DNA of 64,000 bases, taken from NCBI RefSeq assembly GCF_900107745.1, contig NZ_FNRO01000021.1, positions 1 through 64,000 of the forward strand. Direction: 5' to 3'. The position numbers and the translations under genes are program-made. Below the pieces are notes generated by a model, which saw nothing but the letters and a program-made list of their open reading frames with translations, did not search any database and had not been told where the DNA came from. Position 1 is the stretch's first letter, and each line of letters begins with the position of its first letter. Positions 16,552 through 24,457 of the stretch are shown in pieces. This DNA comes from Variovorax sp. YR216. GTDB lineage: Bacteria; Pseudomonadota; Gammaproteobacteria; Burkholderiales; Burkholderiaceae_C.

Positions 16552-16577
16552 GGGCGTCGCTGTCTCTGCGACGTCCC
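16552..16577. terminator. Hairpin between convergent genes
   Basis: GGGCGTCGC (16552-16560) pairs with GCGACGTCCC (16568-16577) with one bulged base and a 7-base loop. It lies between the ends of the DUF1254 gene (plus) and the acyl-CoA ligase (minus) and may act in both directions. Confidence 0.5.
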
Positions 16578-16620
16578 GCCAGGTCCGCCTCGGAACGGGC
16601 ATCAGCCAGGCAATTGCTTC

Positions 16621-18192
16621 CTACGACACCCGACGCGTCTGGTCCTTCCAGTACTTGTCGCGCACGTGGCGACGCAGAACCTTGCCAACCACGCTCACGG
16701 GGAGTTGCTCCACGAAGACCACCGCCTTGGGTGCCTTGAACCGGCCGAGCTGGCTCTTCACATGGTCGATCAGTTCCTCGGCTTTGACCCGGGCGCCTTC
16801 CTTGAGCACCACCTCGGCGTGCACGGCCTCGCCCCATTCCGGGTGCGGCACGCCCACCACCGCCGCGATCGCCACGGCGGCATGCGAGTTCAGCGCTGCC
16901 TCCACCTCGACGGCGTAGACGTTGAAGCCGCCCGTGATGATCATGTCCTTCTTGCGGTCGACCAGGTACAGGAAGCCGTGGTCGTCGAGGTAGCCGAGGT
17001 CGCCAGACTTCCAGAAACCGTCCTGGAATTCCGCTGCCGTGCCCTCGGGGTTGTTCAGATAGCCGGTGATCGTGCCGCGCGAACGCAGCCAGATCTCACC
17101 AGTCTCGCCGTGCTTCACTTCCTTGCCCTCGTCATCGACGATCTTGAGTTCCACCACAGTGGAGACGCGGCCGGCGGATGACAAGTGCTTGTCATCGCCC
17201 GTCGATAGATGATCGGCCTTGGTCAGCATCGCCGCCGTCGTCAGGCACTCGGTCGCGCCGTAGACCTGCACGAAGATGTTGCCGAAGCGTTCCTGTGCCT
17301 GGCGCAGTTTCGCGGGGCTCATGGGGGCGCCGCCATACACGATGGTGCGCAGGCTGGAGAGGTCATGCTGCTTCGCCTCGGGCAGTTCGAGCAGGCGATA
17401 CACCAGCGTGGGCAGCATCAGGGTAGTCGTCGCGCGCTCGTTCTCGACGTTGCGGCACCAGGTCTTCAGGTCCGGCACGTTCTGCGTGACGGTGCAGCCG
17501 CCACGGAAAAGCGTTGCGAGCACGCCGAGCCCCGAGCCGTGGCTCAGCGGCGCCATGTGAAGGTAGCGCTGATCGGGGTCGTAGATCTGCTCGCCTTCGG
17601 TGTAGAGCGAGTCGCGCAGTGCCAGCCAGTTGTCCATGGTGTATTGCGCGCACTTGCTCTTGCCCGTCGTGCCGCCGGTGAAGCGGTAGATCACGATGTC
17701 CTTCATCGAGTCGGACTCGACGTCGGGATTGGTGTCGGACACGCCCTCCAGCAAGTCCTCGAAGACGAGCAGGCCATCGCGCGGCGTGGCCGGTCGGTCC
17801 ATGCACACGATGGTCGTGCCGCGCTCGCGCAGCATGTCGAAGTGGCTGTCCAGCAGCGCGTTCTCGATGAACACGACCTTCGGCTTGATGAACTCGACCT
17901 GCCAGCGGTGCTCATCGATCGAGTCGCGATAGTTCGTATAGGCGACGGCGGCCTCGCCCTTGAAGGCCGTCCAGGCGTGCAGCAGCGAGAGGTTGTCATT
18001 CTCGAGGATGCACATGTAGACGTCGCCGCGCCCGAGTTGCAGGCGCTCGCGCATCATGTTCACGATGCGGTTGGTCACGCGGTGCAGCTCGCGGTAGGTG
18101 TAGCGGCGCTTGCGCTCGATGTTGACCACGGCTTCCTGGTCGGCGAAGCGCAGGGCGAGATGGCCCATCACGCGCGCGAAATTCGTCTTCAT
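16621..18192 (-). CDS. AMP-dependent acyl-CoA synthetase/ligase
   Basis: Activates a carboxylic acid to its CoA thioester with ATP, the entry step for beta-oxidation. Of 523 residues, it shows the nucleotide loop RFTGGTTGKSK near residue 180, VQVYGATECLT, the hinge/ribose region SGDLGYLDDHGFLYLVDRKK, MIITGGFNVYAVEVE, and the catalytic Lys in PVSVVGKVLRR near the C-terminus. The start at 18192 (MKTNFARVMGH) is supported by ACAGGAAG just upstream; the longer frame runs through the operator region. It is divergent from the acyl-CoA dehydrogenase at 18384. The chain-length class cannot be read from sequence; the neighbours suggest a bulky acid. Confidence 0.92.
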   Translation of the reverse strand: MKTNFARVMGHLALRFADQEAVVNIERKRRYTYRELHRVTNRIVNMMRERLQLGRGDVYMCILENDNLSLLHAWTAFKGEAAVAYTNYRDSIDEHRWQVEFIKPKVVFIENALLDSHFDMLRERGTTIVCMDRPATPRDGLLVFEDLLEGVSDTNPDVESDSMKDIVIYRFTGGTTGKSKCAQYTMDNWLALRDSLYTEGEQIYDPDQRYLHMAPLSHGSGLGVLATLFRGGCTVTQNVPDLKTWCRNVENERATTTLMLPTLVYRLLELPEAKQHDLSSLRTIVYGGAPMSPAKLRQAQERFGNIFVQVYGATECLTTAAMLTKADHLSTGDDKHLSSAGRVSTVVELKIVDDEGKEVKHGETGEIWLRSRGTITGYLNNPEGTAAEFQDGFWKSGDLGYLDDHGFLYLVDRKKDMIITGGFNVYAVEVEAALNSHAAVAIAAVVGVPHPEWGEAVHAEVVLKEGARVKAEELIDHVKSQLGRFKAPKAVVFVEQLPVSVVGKVLRRHVRDKYWKDQTRRVS

Positions 18193-18229
18193 CTTCCTGT
18201 CTCCAGTGTCGGCTCTTTGAGGATGCCGA

Positions 18230-18276
18230 ATTATTCCGGCGGCGGCCATCGGTATCCCCACTCCAACGGGATGGGG
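18230..18276 (-). promoter_or_regulatory. Site G: inverted-repeat operator plus -10, facing the acyl-CoA ligase
   Basis: Repeat at 18256-18276 (arms CCCCACTCC and GGGATGGGG), then 20 bp to AATAAT on the minus strand (18230-18235), the most consensus-like -10 of the set. The ATG at 18192 is 63 bp from the repeat. Confidence 0.72.
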
Positions 18277-18301
18277 AAGGGTTTTCACCTCGATGCTGCC
18301 T

Positions 18302-18348
18302 GCCCACTCCAAAGGGAGGGGCTTGAGGACGATGCGCTCCACCATAGT
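18302..18348 (+). promoter_or_regulatory. Site H: inverted-repeat operator plus -10, facing the acyl-CoA dehydrogenase
   Basis: Repeat at 18302-18322 (arms GCCCACTCC and GGGAGGGGC), then 20 bp to CATAGT (18343-18348). The ATG at 18384 is 61 bp from the repeat. If transcription starts about 7 bp after the hexamer, the repeat is centred near -43. Confidence 0.72.
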
Positions 18349-18383
18349 CGCTCCCCGAGACACAAGCTTCAAGGAGACTGACG

Positions 18384-19526
18384 ATGCAAGACAACTCGGG
18401 CGCATTCCTGAGCGAACAGGAAATCATGATTCGCGACTCGGCGCGCAAGGTGGCGCAGGAAGTGGTCGCGGCCACGGCCGCCGAGCGCGACCGCACCGGC
18501 GCGTGGCCGCGCAGCGAACTCAAGGCCGTGGCCGAACTTGGCTTCCTCGGGATGCACATCCCCGAGGAATACGGCGGCAGCAAGCTCGGCTTCGTCGAGT
18601 ACTGCCTCGCGATCGAGGAATTCGCCGCCGCGGACGCCGGCTTCGCGACCATCATCCACGTGCACAACGGCATGGGCGACTGGGTCAACCGCTACGGCAC
18701 GGATGCGCAGCGGCGCAAGTACCTGCCCGGTATCGCCAGCGGCGAGACGATCGCCTGCGGCTTGCTGACGGAGCCCCAGGCCGGCTCCGACACGGCCAAC
18801 TTCCGCACCACTGCGCGGCGCGAGGGCGGCGACTACGTCCTCAACGGCACCAAGCAGTTCATCTCCAACGGCAGTGAAGCCGGCTTCGCCTTCGCGCTGG
18901 CCATCACTGACAAGAACGCGGGAAAGCGCGGCGCGAGCCTGTTCATCGTCGATCCCAAAGGCCCTGGCTATCAGGTGGCCCGCGTCGAGGAGAAGCTGGG
19001 CCAGCGCTCGGCGCACGTCGCGCAGATCGTGCTCGAAGACCACCGCGTACCGGCCGAGAACCTGCTCGGCGAAGAGGGCAGCGCCTATGCGCGGATGCTT
19101 TCCGGCATGTCGGAAGGCCGTATCGGCATCGGGGCCGTCGCGGTCGGCGTGGCGCGTGCCGCGCTCGATGCGGCCGTGAAGTACGCCAAGGAGCGCGAGG
19201 CCTACGGCGCCCCCATCATCAAGCTGCAGGGCGTGAGTTTCGATCTGGCCGACATGGCCACGCAAGTCGAAGTGGCGCATCAGTTCGTGATGCATGCCGC
19301 GCGCCTGCATCAAGCGGGCATCCCCTGCACCAAGGAAGCCTCGATGGCCAAGCTCTTCGCGAGCGAGATGGCCGAGAAGGTCTGCTCCGACGCGCTGCAG
19401 ATCCACGGCGGGTACGGCTACCTCACCGACTTCCCGGTCGAGCGCTACTACCGCGACGCACGCGTCACCAAGATCTACGAGGGCACGAGCCACATCCAGC
19501 AGCTGATCATCGGCCGCAGCTTGTGA
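18384..19526 (+). CDS. Acyl-CoA dehydrogenase (short/medium-chain type)
   Basis: FAD-dependent dehydrogenase of 380 residues. Motifs are complete: LLTEPQAGSDTANFRT, GTKQFISNGSEAG, KLGQRSAHVAQI, LQGVSFDLADMATQVE, QIHGGYGYLTDFPVERYYRD, and the catalytic Glu in IYEGTSHIQQLIIGR near residue 365. It is closely related to the gene at 36380-37525, including the opening AFLSEQE..IRDSARKVAQEVVA. AAGGAG at 18371-18376 supports the start. It is the first gene of the plus-strand run from site H; the thiolase at 19624 has its own site I in the gap, so it can be transcribed separately. Confidence 0.93.
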   Translation: MQDNSGAFLSEQEIMIRDSARKVAQEVVAATAAERDRTGAWPRSELKAVAELGFLGMHIPEEYGGSKLGFVEYCLAIEEFAAADAGFATIIHVHNGMGDWVNRYGTDAQRRKYLPGIASGETIACGLLTEPQAGSDTANFRTTARREGGDYVLNGTKQFISNGSEAGFAFALAITDKNAGKRGASLFIVDPKGPGYQVARVEEKLGQRSAHVAQIVLEDHRVPAENLLGEEGSAYARMLSGMSEGRIGIGAVAVGVARAALDAAVKYAKEREAYGAPIIKLQGVSFDLADMATQVEVAHQFVMHAARLHQAGIPCTKEASMAKLFASEMAEKVCSDALQIHGGYGYLTDFPVERYYRDARVTKIYEGTSHIQQLIIGRSL

Positions 19527-19538
19527 GTGACCGATGCC

Positions 19539-19585
19539 CCCCATCCCAAAGTAGGGGGGAATCGCCGGATCGCCTCACGTAACTT
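19539..19585 (+). promoter_or_regulatory. Site I: inverted-repeat operator plus -10 inside the gene run, facing the thiolase
   Basis: Repeat at 19539-19559 (arms CCCCATCCC and TAGGGGGG), then 20 bp to TAACTT (19580-19585). The ATG at 19624 is 64 bp downstream. It sits in a 97-bp gap between co-directional genes, so it is an internal promoter rather than half of a divergent pair. Confidence 0.68.
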
Positions 19586-19623
19586 CGACCTCATCACCCG
19601 TTTACAAGGACATCGAGACCAAC

Positions 19624-20865
19624 ATGGAAAACATCTACATCGTCGGCGCCGGCATGACGCCCTTCGGCCGCCACATGGACAAGAGCGTCAAGCAGCTCAC
19701 CGCGTGGGCAGTGGAAGATGCCCTGAAGGACGCCAACTGCGACCGCAAGGCCATCCGTGCCGCCTTCTTCGGCAACACCACGCAGGGTCATTTCGATGGC
19801 CAGCACATGATCCGCGGCCAGGTGGCCCTGCTGCCGCTGGGCATCGAAGGCATCCCGATCTACAACCTCGAAGGTGCCTGCGCATCCTCCAGCCACGCCT
19901 TCAACCTCGCCGTCATGCATCTGCGCGCAGGCGCGGCGGACGTGGCCCTGGCGGTGGGCGCCGAGAAGATGTATTCCGACGACAAGGCCAAGATGTTCTC
20001 GTGCTTCGAGTCGGCCTGGGACATCGAGACCTTCGAGGCGAACAAGGGCTACCTTTCCGCGATGGGCAAGTCCATCGTGCCGCCGCCCGGCTCGCAGTCC
20101 GAGAAGCCCTACAGCCCTTTCATGGACGTGTACGCCGCCCTCGGCCGTGGCCTGATGGAGCGCTACGGCATCACCCAGCGTCAACTCGCCGCGGTGTCGT
20201 CGAAGAACCATGGCCACTCGGTGCACAACGAGCGCTCGCAATATCGCAAGCCGATGAGCATCGAGGAGATCCTGGCCGCTCCGGCGATCACCTATCCGCT
20301 CACGATGCCGATGTGCTCGCCCATCTCCGATGGCGCGTCTGCCGTCATCGTGTGTACCGAGTCGGCCCTGAAGAAGTACGGCTTCGACCGCAATCGCGCA
20401 GTCAAGGTGCTGGCTACCGTGGTGCGCTCGGCCTCGGCACGGGATGCACTCGACCATGACAACGGCTGCACCAGGCAGGCCGCGAAGGACGCCTTCGAGC
20501 AGGCTGGCATCGCCCCGAGCGAAATCGACGTGGTGGAGGTGCATGACGCCACCGCCATCGGCGAGTTGCTGACCTTCGAAAGCCTCGGCCTTCGCGAGTC
20601 CGGCATGAGCGGCATCCTGGCCGAGCGCGGCGAGACGACCATCGGTGGGTCCATTCCGGTCAACCCGTCCGGCGGCCTCGAATCCAAGGGGCATCCGATC
20701 GGCGCCACCGGCATCGGCCAGATCTTCGAACTGGTGAGCCAGCTGCGCGGGGAATGCGGACAGCGGCAGGTGGAGGGTGCGCGCTTTGCCGTGCAAGGCA
20801 ATGGTGGCGGTCTCTGGCGCGTGGAAGAAGCGACCGAGCACATCGGCATCTTTGCCCGCGCCTGA
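19624..20865 (+). CDS. Thiolase-family protein (SCP-x/lipid-transfer type), copy 1
   Basis: A 413-residue thiolase-fold enzyme. Nucleophile Cys86 lies in LEGACASSSHAFNLAV, and the C-terminal SIPVNPSGGLESKGHPIGATG carries the His. The second classical Cys is replaced by the GNGGGLWRVEEATEH end, as in lipid-transfer-type thiolases. It is nearly identical in layout to the gene at 55689-56930 (same length, same start MENIYIVG, same end HIGIFARA), so one arose by a recent duplication. It is followed 23 bp later by a second, Cys-less thiolase. It may form a heteromer with it, as seen for other thiolase pairs in this superfamily (inference). Confidence 0.9.
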   Translation: MENIYIVGAGMTPFGRHMDKSVKQLTAWAVEDALKDANCDRKAIRAAFFGNTTQGHFDGQHMIRGQVALLPLGIEGIPIYNLEGACASSSHAFNLAVMHLRAGAADVALAVGAEKMYSDDKAKMFSCFESAWDIETFEANKGYLSAMGKSIVPPPGSQSEKPYSPFMDVYAALGRGLMERYGITQRQLAAVSSKNHGHSVHNERSQYRKPMSIEEILAAPAITYPLTMPMCSPISDGASAVIVCTESALKKYGFDRNRAVKVLATVVRSASARDALDHDNGCTRQAAKDAFEQAGIAPSEIDVVEVHDATAIGELLTFESLGLRESGMSGILAERGETTIGGSIPVNPSGGLESKGHPIGATGIGQIFELVSQLRGECGQRQVEGARFAVQGNGGGLWRVEEATEHIGIFARA

Positions 20866-20888
20866 TCGACGGACCCCGGGGGGAGACC

Positions 20889-21971
20889 GTGACGAGGAAG
20901 ATCGTGGTGGCCGGCGTCGGGATGATCCCGTTCTGCAAGCCCGGGGCGAGCGCCAGCTACGCCGTGATGGGCGCGCAGGCCGCGCGACTGGCCCTGGCCG
21001 ATGCGCGCGCCGGCTACGAGTCGATGCAGCAGGCCTTCGTGGGCTACGTCCACGGCGACTCCACCGCAGGCCAGCGCGTGCTGTACGACCTCGGCTTCAC
21101 GGGTATCGCGATCTTCAACACCCGCAATGGCGGCGCGAGCGGCTCGTCGGCCCTTTACCTGGCGCGCCAGGCCATTGAGAGCGGCGAGGCCGACATCGCG
21201 CTGGCCCTGGGCTTCGAGCAGGTGAGCCACGACGTCGACATCACGCCTGCCATTCGCATCGTAGGGACCACCGGCCTCGAGCACATGAAGCGCTTCGGCA
21301 CTCCGCTCGCGACCTTCGCCAACATACGCGCCAAGGCCAGCCGCCATGCGGCGAACAACCCGCTGGCGGTGTCGCGCAACATCGTCACCGCCGAAGAGGT
21401 GCTCGCAGACGTGCCGCTATGGCCCGGCGTGGTGACGCGCTCGATGATCTGCCCGCCGGCCTGCGGCGCCGCCGCCGCCGTGCTGTGCAGCGAGGACTAC
21501 GCGAAGAAGCACGACCTCGACGCGCGGGTGTGGATCGCCGGGCAGACCATGACGAGCGACACCGACCCGGGCGACAGCGCTGGCTACGGTACCTCGCGCG
21601 CCGCCGCCCGCAAGGTCTATGAGCAGGCCGGCATCGGCGCGGAGGATGTCGATGTGGTCGAACTGCACGACAGCCTCGCGCACAACGAACTGCTGGGCTA
21701 CGAATCGCTGGGGCTTTGCGCCGAGGGCGAAGGGCGGAAGCTCGTCGATGCGGGCGATAACACCTATGGCGGGCGCTACGTGGTCAACCCCTCCGGCGGC
21801 CTGCTCGCGAGAGGGCATGCGTTCGGCGCCACTGGCCTTGCGCAGTGCTTCGAGCTCGTGCAGCAGCTGCGCGGCCACGCCGACAAGCGCCAGGTGGCGG
21901 GTGCACGCATCGCCCTGCAGCACAACGTCGGCATCGGCGGCGCCGCCGTGGTCACGATGTACAGAAACTGA
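20889..21971 (+). CDS. Thiolase-like protein lacking the catalytic Cys (Cys82 replaced by Gly)
   Basis: A 360-residue thiolase-fold protein aligned with the genes at 3987 and 58121 (KIVVAGVGMIPF start, LQHNVGIGGAAVVTMYRN end). Where those have NNC(A/S)SGSSA, this one reads NGGASGSSA: residue 82 is GGC (Gly). The His is kept (RGHAFGATG). About 30 residues after FEQ are deleted relative to the paralogues, so EQVSHDVDITPAIRI replaces their NPGALG... loop. It should not work as an ordinary thiolase. Cys-less relatives such as steroid retro-aldolases (Ltp2) or structural partners are precedents, but no DUF35 partner is visible here. Start GTG at 20889 follows GGGGGAG. Confidence 0.85.
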   Translation: MTRKIVVAGVGMIPFCKPGASASYAVMGAQAARLALADARAGYESMQQAFVGYVHGDSTAGQRVLYDLGFTGIAIFNTRNGGASGSSALYLARQAIESGEADIALALGFEQVSHDVDITPAIRIVGTTGLEHMKRFGTPLATFANIRAKASRHAANNPLAVSRNIVTAEEVLADVPLWPGVVTRSMICPPACGAAAAVLCSEDYAKKHDLDARVWIAGQTMTSDTDPGDSAGYGTSRAAARKVYEQAGIGAEDVDVVELHDSLAHNELLGYESLGLCAEGEGRKLVDAGDNTYGGRYVVNPSGGLLARGHAFGATGLAQCFELVQQLRGHADKRQVAGARIALQHNVGIGGAAVVTMYRN

Positions 21972-21985
21972 AAAGCAAGATTGAC

Positions 21986-23200
21986 ATGGACTTTCGTCCC
22001 GATCCCGGACTCGACGCATTCCGTCAGGAGGTCCGTCATTTCCTCAAGGAGTGCCTGCCGGCGGACCTCCGCGTGACACCCACGTTCTCGCGTTCGAAGC
22101 CCGAGGCAGTCTCGCGCTGGCAGAAGATCCTTCACGCCCGCGGCTGGGGCGCCCCCTACTGGGCCGCGAAGCATGGCGGCACGGGCTGGACCATGCAGCA
22201 GATCCTCGTGTTCGACGAGGAGTGCGTGGCCGCCGGCGCGCCGACGCTCGACGGCATGATGCACAAGCTGCTCGGCCCGGTACTCAACGCGTTCGCGACG
22301 CCCGAGCAGAAGGCAGAGCACCTGCCAGCCTTCTTCAAGGGCGAGCGGTTGTGGTGCCAGGGGTTCTCGGAGCCCGGCTCGGGTTCGGACCTCGCCTCGC
22401 TGCGCACCCGCGCCGAGCTGAAGCATGACGAGAAGGGCGACCACTACGTCGTCAACGGGCAGAAGATCTGGACCAGCCACGGCCATGAATCCGACTGGAT
22501 CTTCCTGCTGGTGCGCACCGACACGAGCGCCAGAAAGCAGGCCGGCATCAGCTTCCTGCTGGTCGACATGACGACGCCCGGCATCACGGTGCGGCCGATC
22601 CGCAGCATCGACGACGCGCATCACCTGAACGAGACCTTCTTCGACAACGTGCGGGTGCCGGTGGCCAACCGTATCGGCGAGGAAGGCGCGGGCTGGGCGA
22701 TCACGAAGTTCCTGCTCAACAACGAGCACGCGACCACAGCCGACCTGCCGATGCTCAAGCACTACCTGCGGCAGCTTCATGCACTGGCGGACACGCCCCT
22801 CATGGGCGGCGGTCGCCTGCGCGAACGGCCGGAGTTCGCGCTCAAGCTGGCGCGTCTGGAGGCCGAGGTCAACGCGGTCGGCATGTTCGTGCAGCGCGTT
22901 GCGGCGCTGGAGATGGCGCACGACCCGCAGGCCCATCCGATGGGCTCGATGCTCAAGGTTCGCGCGACCGAACTGCAGCAGCGCATCACGGAGGCGCATG
23001 TGGAGGCGCTCGGCGACCACGGCGCGGTGGCCTATCCGCATCCGGCCGAGGCGGCCGCGGCGACGTGTGAGGAACTCCCGCTGCAGGGCCTGGCGCGCGG
23101 ACTGGCCAACGAGATGTTCTTCCGCCGCGCCTCGACCATCTACGGCGGCACGAGCGAAGTGCAACGCAGCATCGTTGCCAAGCTGCTCTTCGGACTGTGA
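21986..23200 (+). CDS. Acyl-CoA dehydrogenase, first subunit of a pair
   Basis: A 404-residue acyl-CoA dehydrogenase-fold protein. It has GFSEPGSGSDLASLRTRAE, NGQKIWTSHGHESDWIFLLVRTD, RPIRSIDDAHHLNETFFDNVRVP and a C-terminus RRASTIYGGTSEVQRSIVAKLL. At the place of the usual YEGTS it has YGGTS, so the canonical catalytic Glu is missing. The next gene, 10 bp downstream, encodes a second dehydrogenase. Adjacent unequal pairs are the hallmark of heteromeric acyl-CoA dehydrogenases known from actinobacterial steroid side-chain catabolism (FadE26/27, FadE28/29); that this pair is heteromeric is inference. Its paralogue is at 59319-60509. No strong Shine-Dalgarno is visible. Confidence 0.9.
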   Translation: MDFRPDPGLDAFRQEVRHFLKECLPADLRVTPTFSRSKPEAVSRWQKILHARGWGAPYWAAKHGGTGWTMQQILVFDEECVAAGAPTLDGMMHKLLGPVLNAFATPEQKAEHLPAFFKGERLWCQGFSEPGSGSDLASLRTRAELKHDEKGDHYVVNGQKIWTSHGHESDWIFLLVRTDTSARKQAGISFLLVDMTTPGITVRPIRSIDDAHHLNETFFDNVRVPVANRIGEEGAGWAITKFLLNNEHATTADLPMLKHYLRQLHALADTPLMGGGRLRERPEFALKLARLEAEVNAVGMFVQRVAALEMAHDPQAHPMGSMLKVRATELQQRITEAHVEALGDHGAVAYPHPAEAAAATCEELPLQGLARGLANEMFFRRASTIYGGTSEVQRSIVAKLLFGL

Positions 23201-23210
23201 GCACGAGAAC

Positions 23211-24332
23211 ATGGATTTCAGACTGAATTCGGAGCAGCAACTGCTGCAGGACAGCGTGCGCCGCTACATCGACAAGGCGTACGCATTCGAAACCCGCGCC
23301 GAGACGCTCAAAGCGCGCCGGGGCGCGAGCCCCGATCAATGGCGGGCCTTTGCCGACAACGGCTGGCTGGCCGCTGCACTGCCCGAGGACTGTGGCGGCT
23401 TGGGCGGCAGCCTCGTCGAGACGGCGCTCATCGCCCATGAGTTCGGCCGTGGCCTGGTGCTGGAGCCGTATCTCGGTTGTGCGGTGGTTGGGGCGCAGAC
23501 ACTGGTTGCCGCCGGCACCACGACCCAGAAGGAGCGCCTGTTGCCCGCGCTGGCCGACGGGTCGCTGCGCATCGCGCTCGCCTACAGCGAGCCGGCCTCC
23601 CGCGGCATGCCGTTGCCCGTGGCGACCTCGGCGCAGCCGCGCGACGGCGGCTACTTGCTCAGCGGGCGCAAGTCGCTCGTGCTGAGCGGGCTGCTCGCGC
23701 AGCAGTACATCGTCTCCGCGCGCATCGAAGGCGCACCGCTTGACGAGATCAGCTTGTTCCTCGTCGACGCCGGCGCGCCCGGCGTGCGGCGCCACGCGCT
23801 GCCGCTGCACGATGGCACCTGGGCCGAGGAACTGGTGCTGGAGGGCGTGCAGGTCGCCGCCGATGCCGTGCTGGGCGAGCCGGGCAAGGGGCTGTCGCCG
23901 CTGCGATGGGGTCTCGCACACGGCATCATCGCGCTCGGCGCAGAGCTGGTGGGCGTCATGGAAAGGGTGATCGAGCAGAATGCCGACTACCTCAAGACAC
24001 GCCAGCAGTTCGGCGTTCCGATCGGCAGCTTTCAGGCACTGCAGCATCGGATGGCCGACATGGCGATCGAGATGGAGACTGCGCGCTCCATGCTGTATGC
24101 GGCGTTGGCCTCTATGGAGATCGATGACGACGCAGCACGGCAGCGCACGCTGTCGGGCGCCAAGGCGCTGATCGCACGCGCGGCCAAGTTCGTGTGCGGG
24201 CAGGGCATCCAGCTCCACGGCGGCATCGGTGTGACCGAGGAGTACCTCATCGGCCACTACTTCAAGCGCGCCGTGGTGGCCGAGCTGCAACTGGGCAGCA
24301 TCGACCGGCACGAGGCGGCGTGCACGGTCTGA
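23211..24332 (+). CDS. Acyl-CoA dehydrogenase, second subunit of a pair
   Basis: A 373-residue protein that starts DFRLNSEQQLLQDSVRRYIDKAY and ends GQGIQLHGGIGVTEEYLIGHYFKRAVVAELQLGSIDRHE. The central part is shorter and more diverged than in homotetrameric dehydrogenases: SEPASRGMPLPV replaces the TEPxAGSD region. The C-terminal position of the usual YEGTS is taken by LGSIDRHE. Together with the previous gene it looks like one alpha2beta2-type enzyme for a bulky substrate. Its paralogue is at 60520-61656, where the order and spacing are the same. The regulator gene follows after 125 bp. Confidence 0.88.
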   Translation: MDFRLNSEQQLLQDSVRRYIDKAYAFETRAETLKARRGASPDQWRAFADNGWLAAALPEDCGGLGGSLVETALIAHEFGRGLVLEPYLGCAVVGAQTLVAAGTTTQKERLLPALADGSLRIALAYSEPASRGMPLPVATSAQPRDGGYLLSGRKSLVLSGLLAQQYIVSARIEGAPLDEISLFLVDAGAPGVRRHALPLHDGTWAEELVLEGVQVAADAVLGEPGKGLSPLRWGLAHGIIALGAELVGVMERVIEQNADYLKTRQQFGVPIGSFQALQHRMADMAIEMETARSMLYAALASMEIDDDAARQRTLSGAKALIARAAKFVCGQGIQLHGGIGVTEEYLIGHYFKRAVVAELQLGSIDRHEAACTV

Positions 24333-24379
24333 AACCCGGGCTCTCTTTCTTCGACGGCAACCGATGCCGCATGCCCTCG

Positions 24380-24413
24380 CACGCCTTGGCGTGGCGGGGG
24401 CGTAGTCGATAAT
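24380..24413 (+). promoter_or_regulatory. Sigma70-like promoter of the LAL regulator with a 14-bp palindrome over the -35
   Basis: TTGGCG (24386-24391), a 16-bp spacer and GATAAT (24408-24413) make a fair vegetative promoter. The perfect palindrome CACGCCTTGGCGTG (24380-24393) overlaps the -35 element and could be a repressor or autoregulation site. No copy of the G-rich repeat is present here, so the regulator's own gene appears not to need it. Confidence 0.45.
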
Positions 24414-24457
24414 CCACAGTCCTCATTGCGCGCCGCCCAAGCTGCACATTGCTCGAC

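Noticed and set aside
24449..24457. TTG start for the LAL regulator
   Set aside because: The ATG three codons later gives a normal N-terminus (DFDKLLVSTKFAPP), and there is no better Shine-Dalgarno for the TTG.
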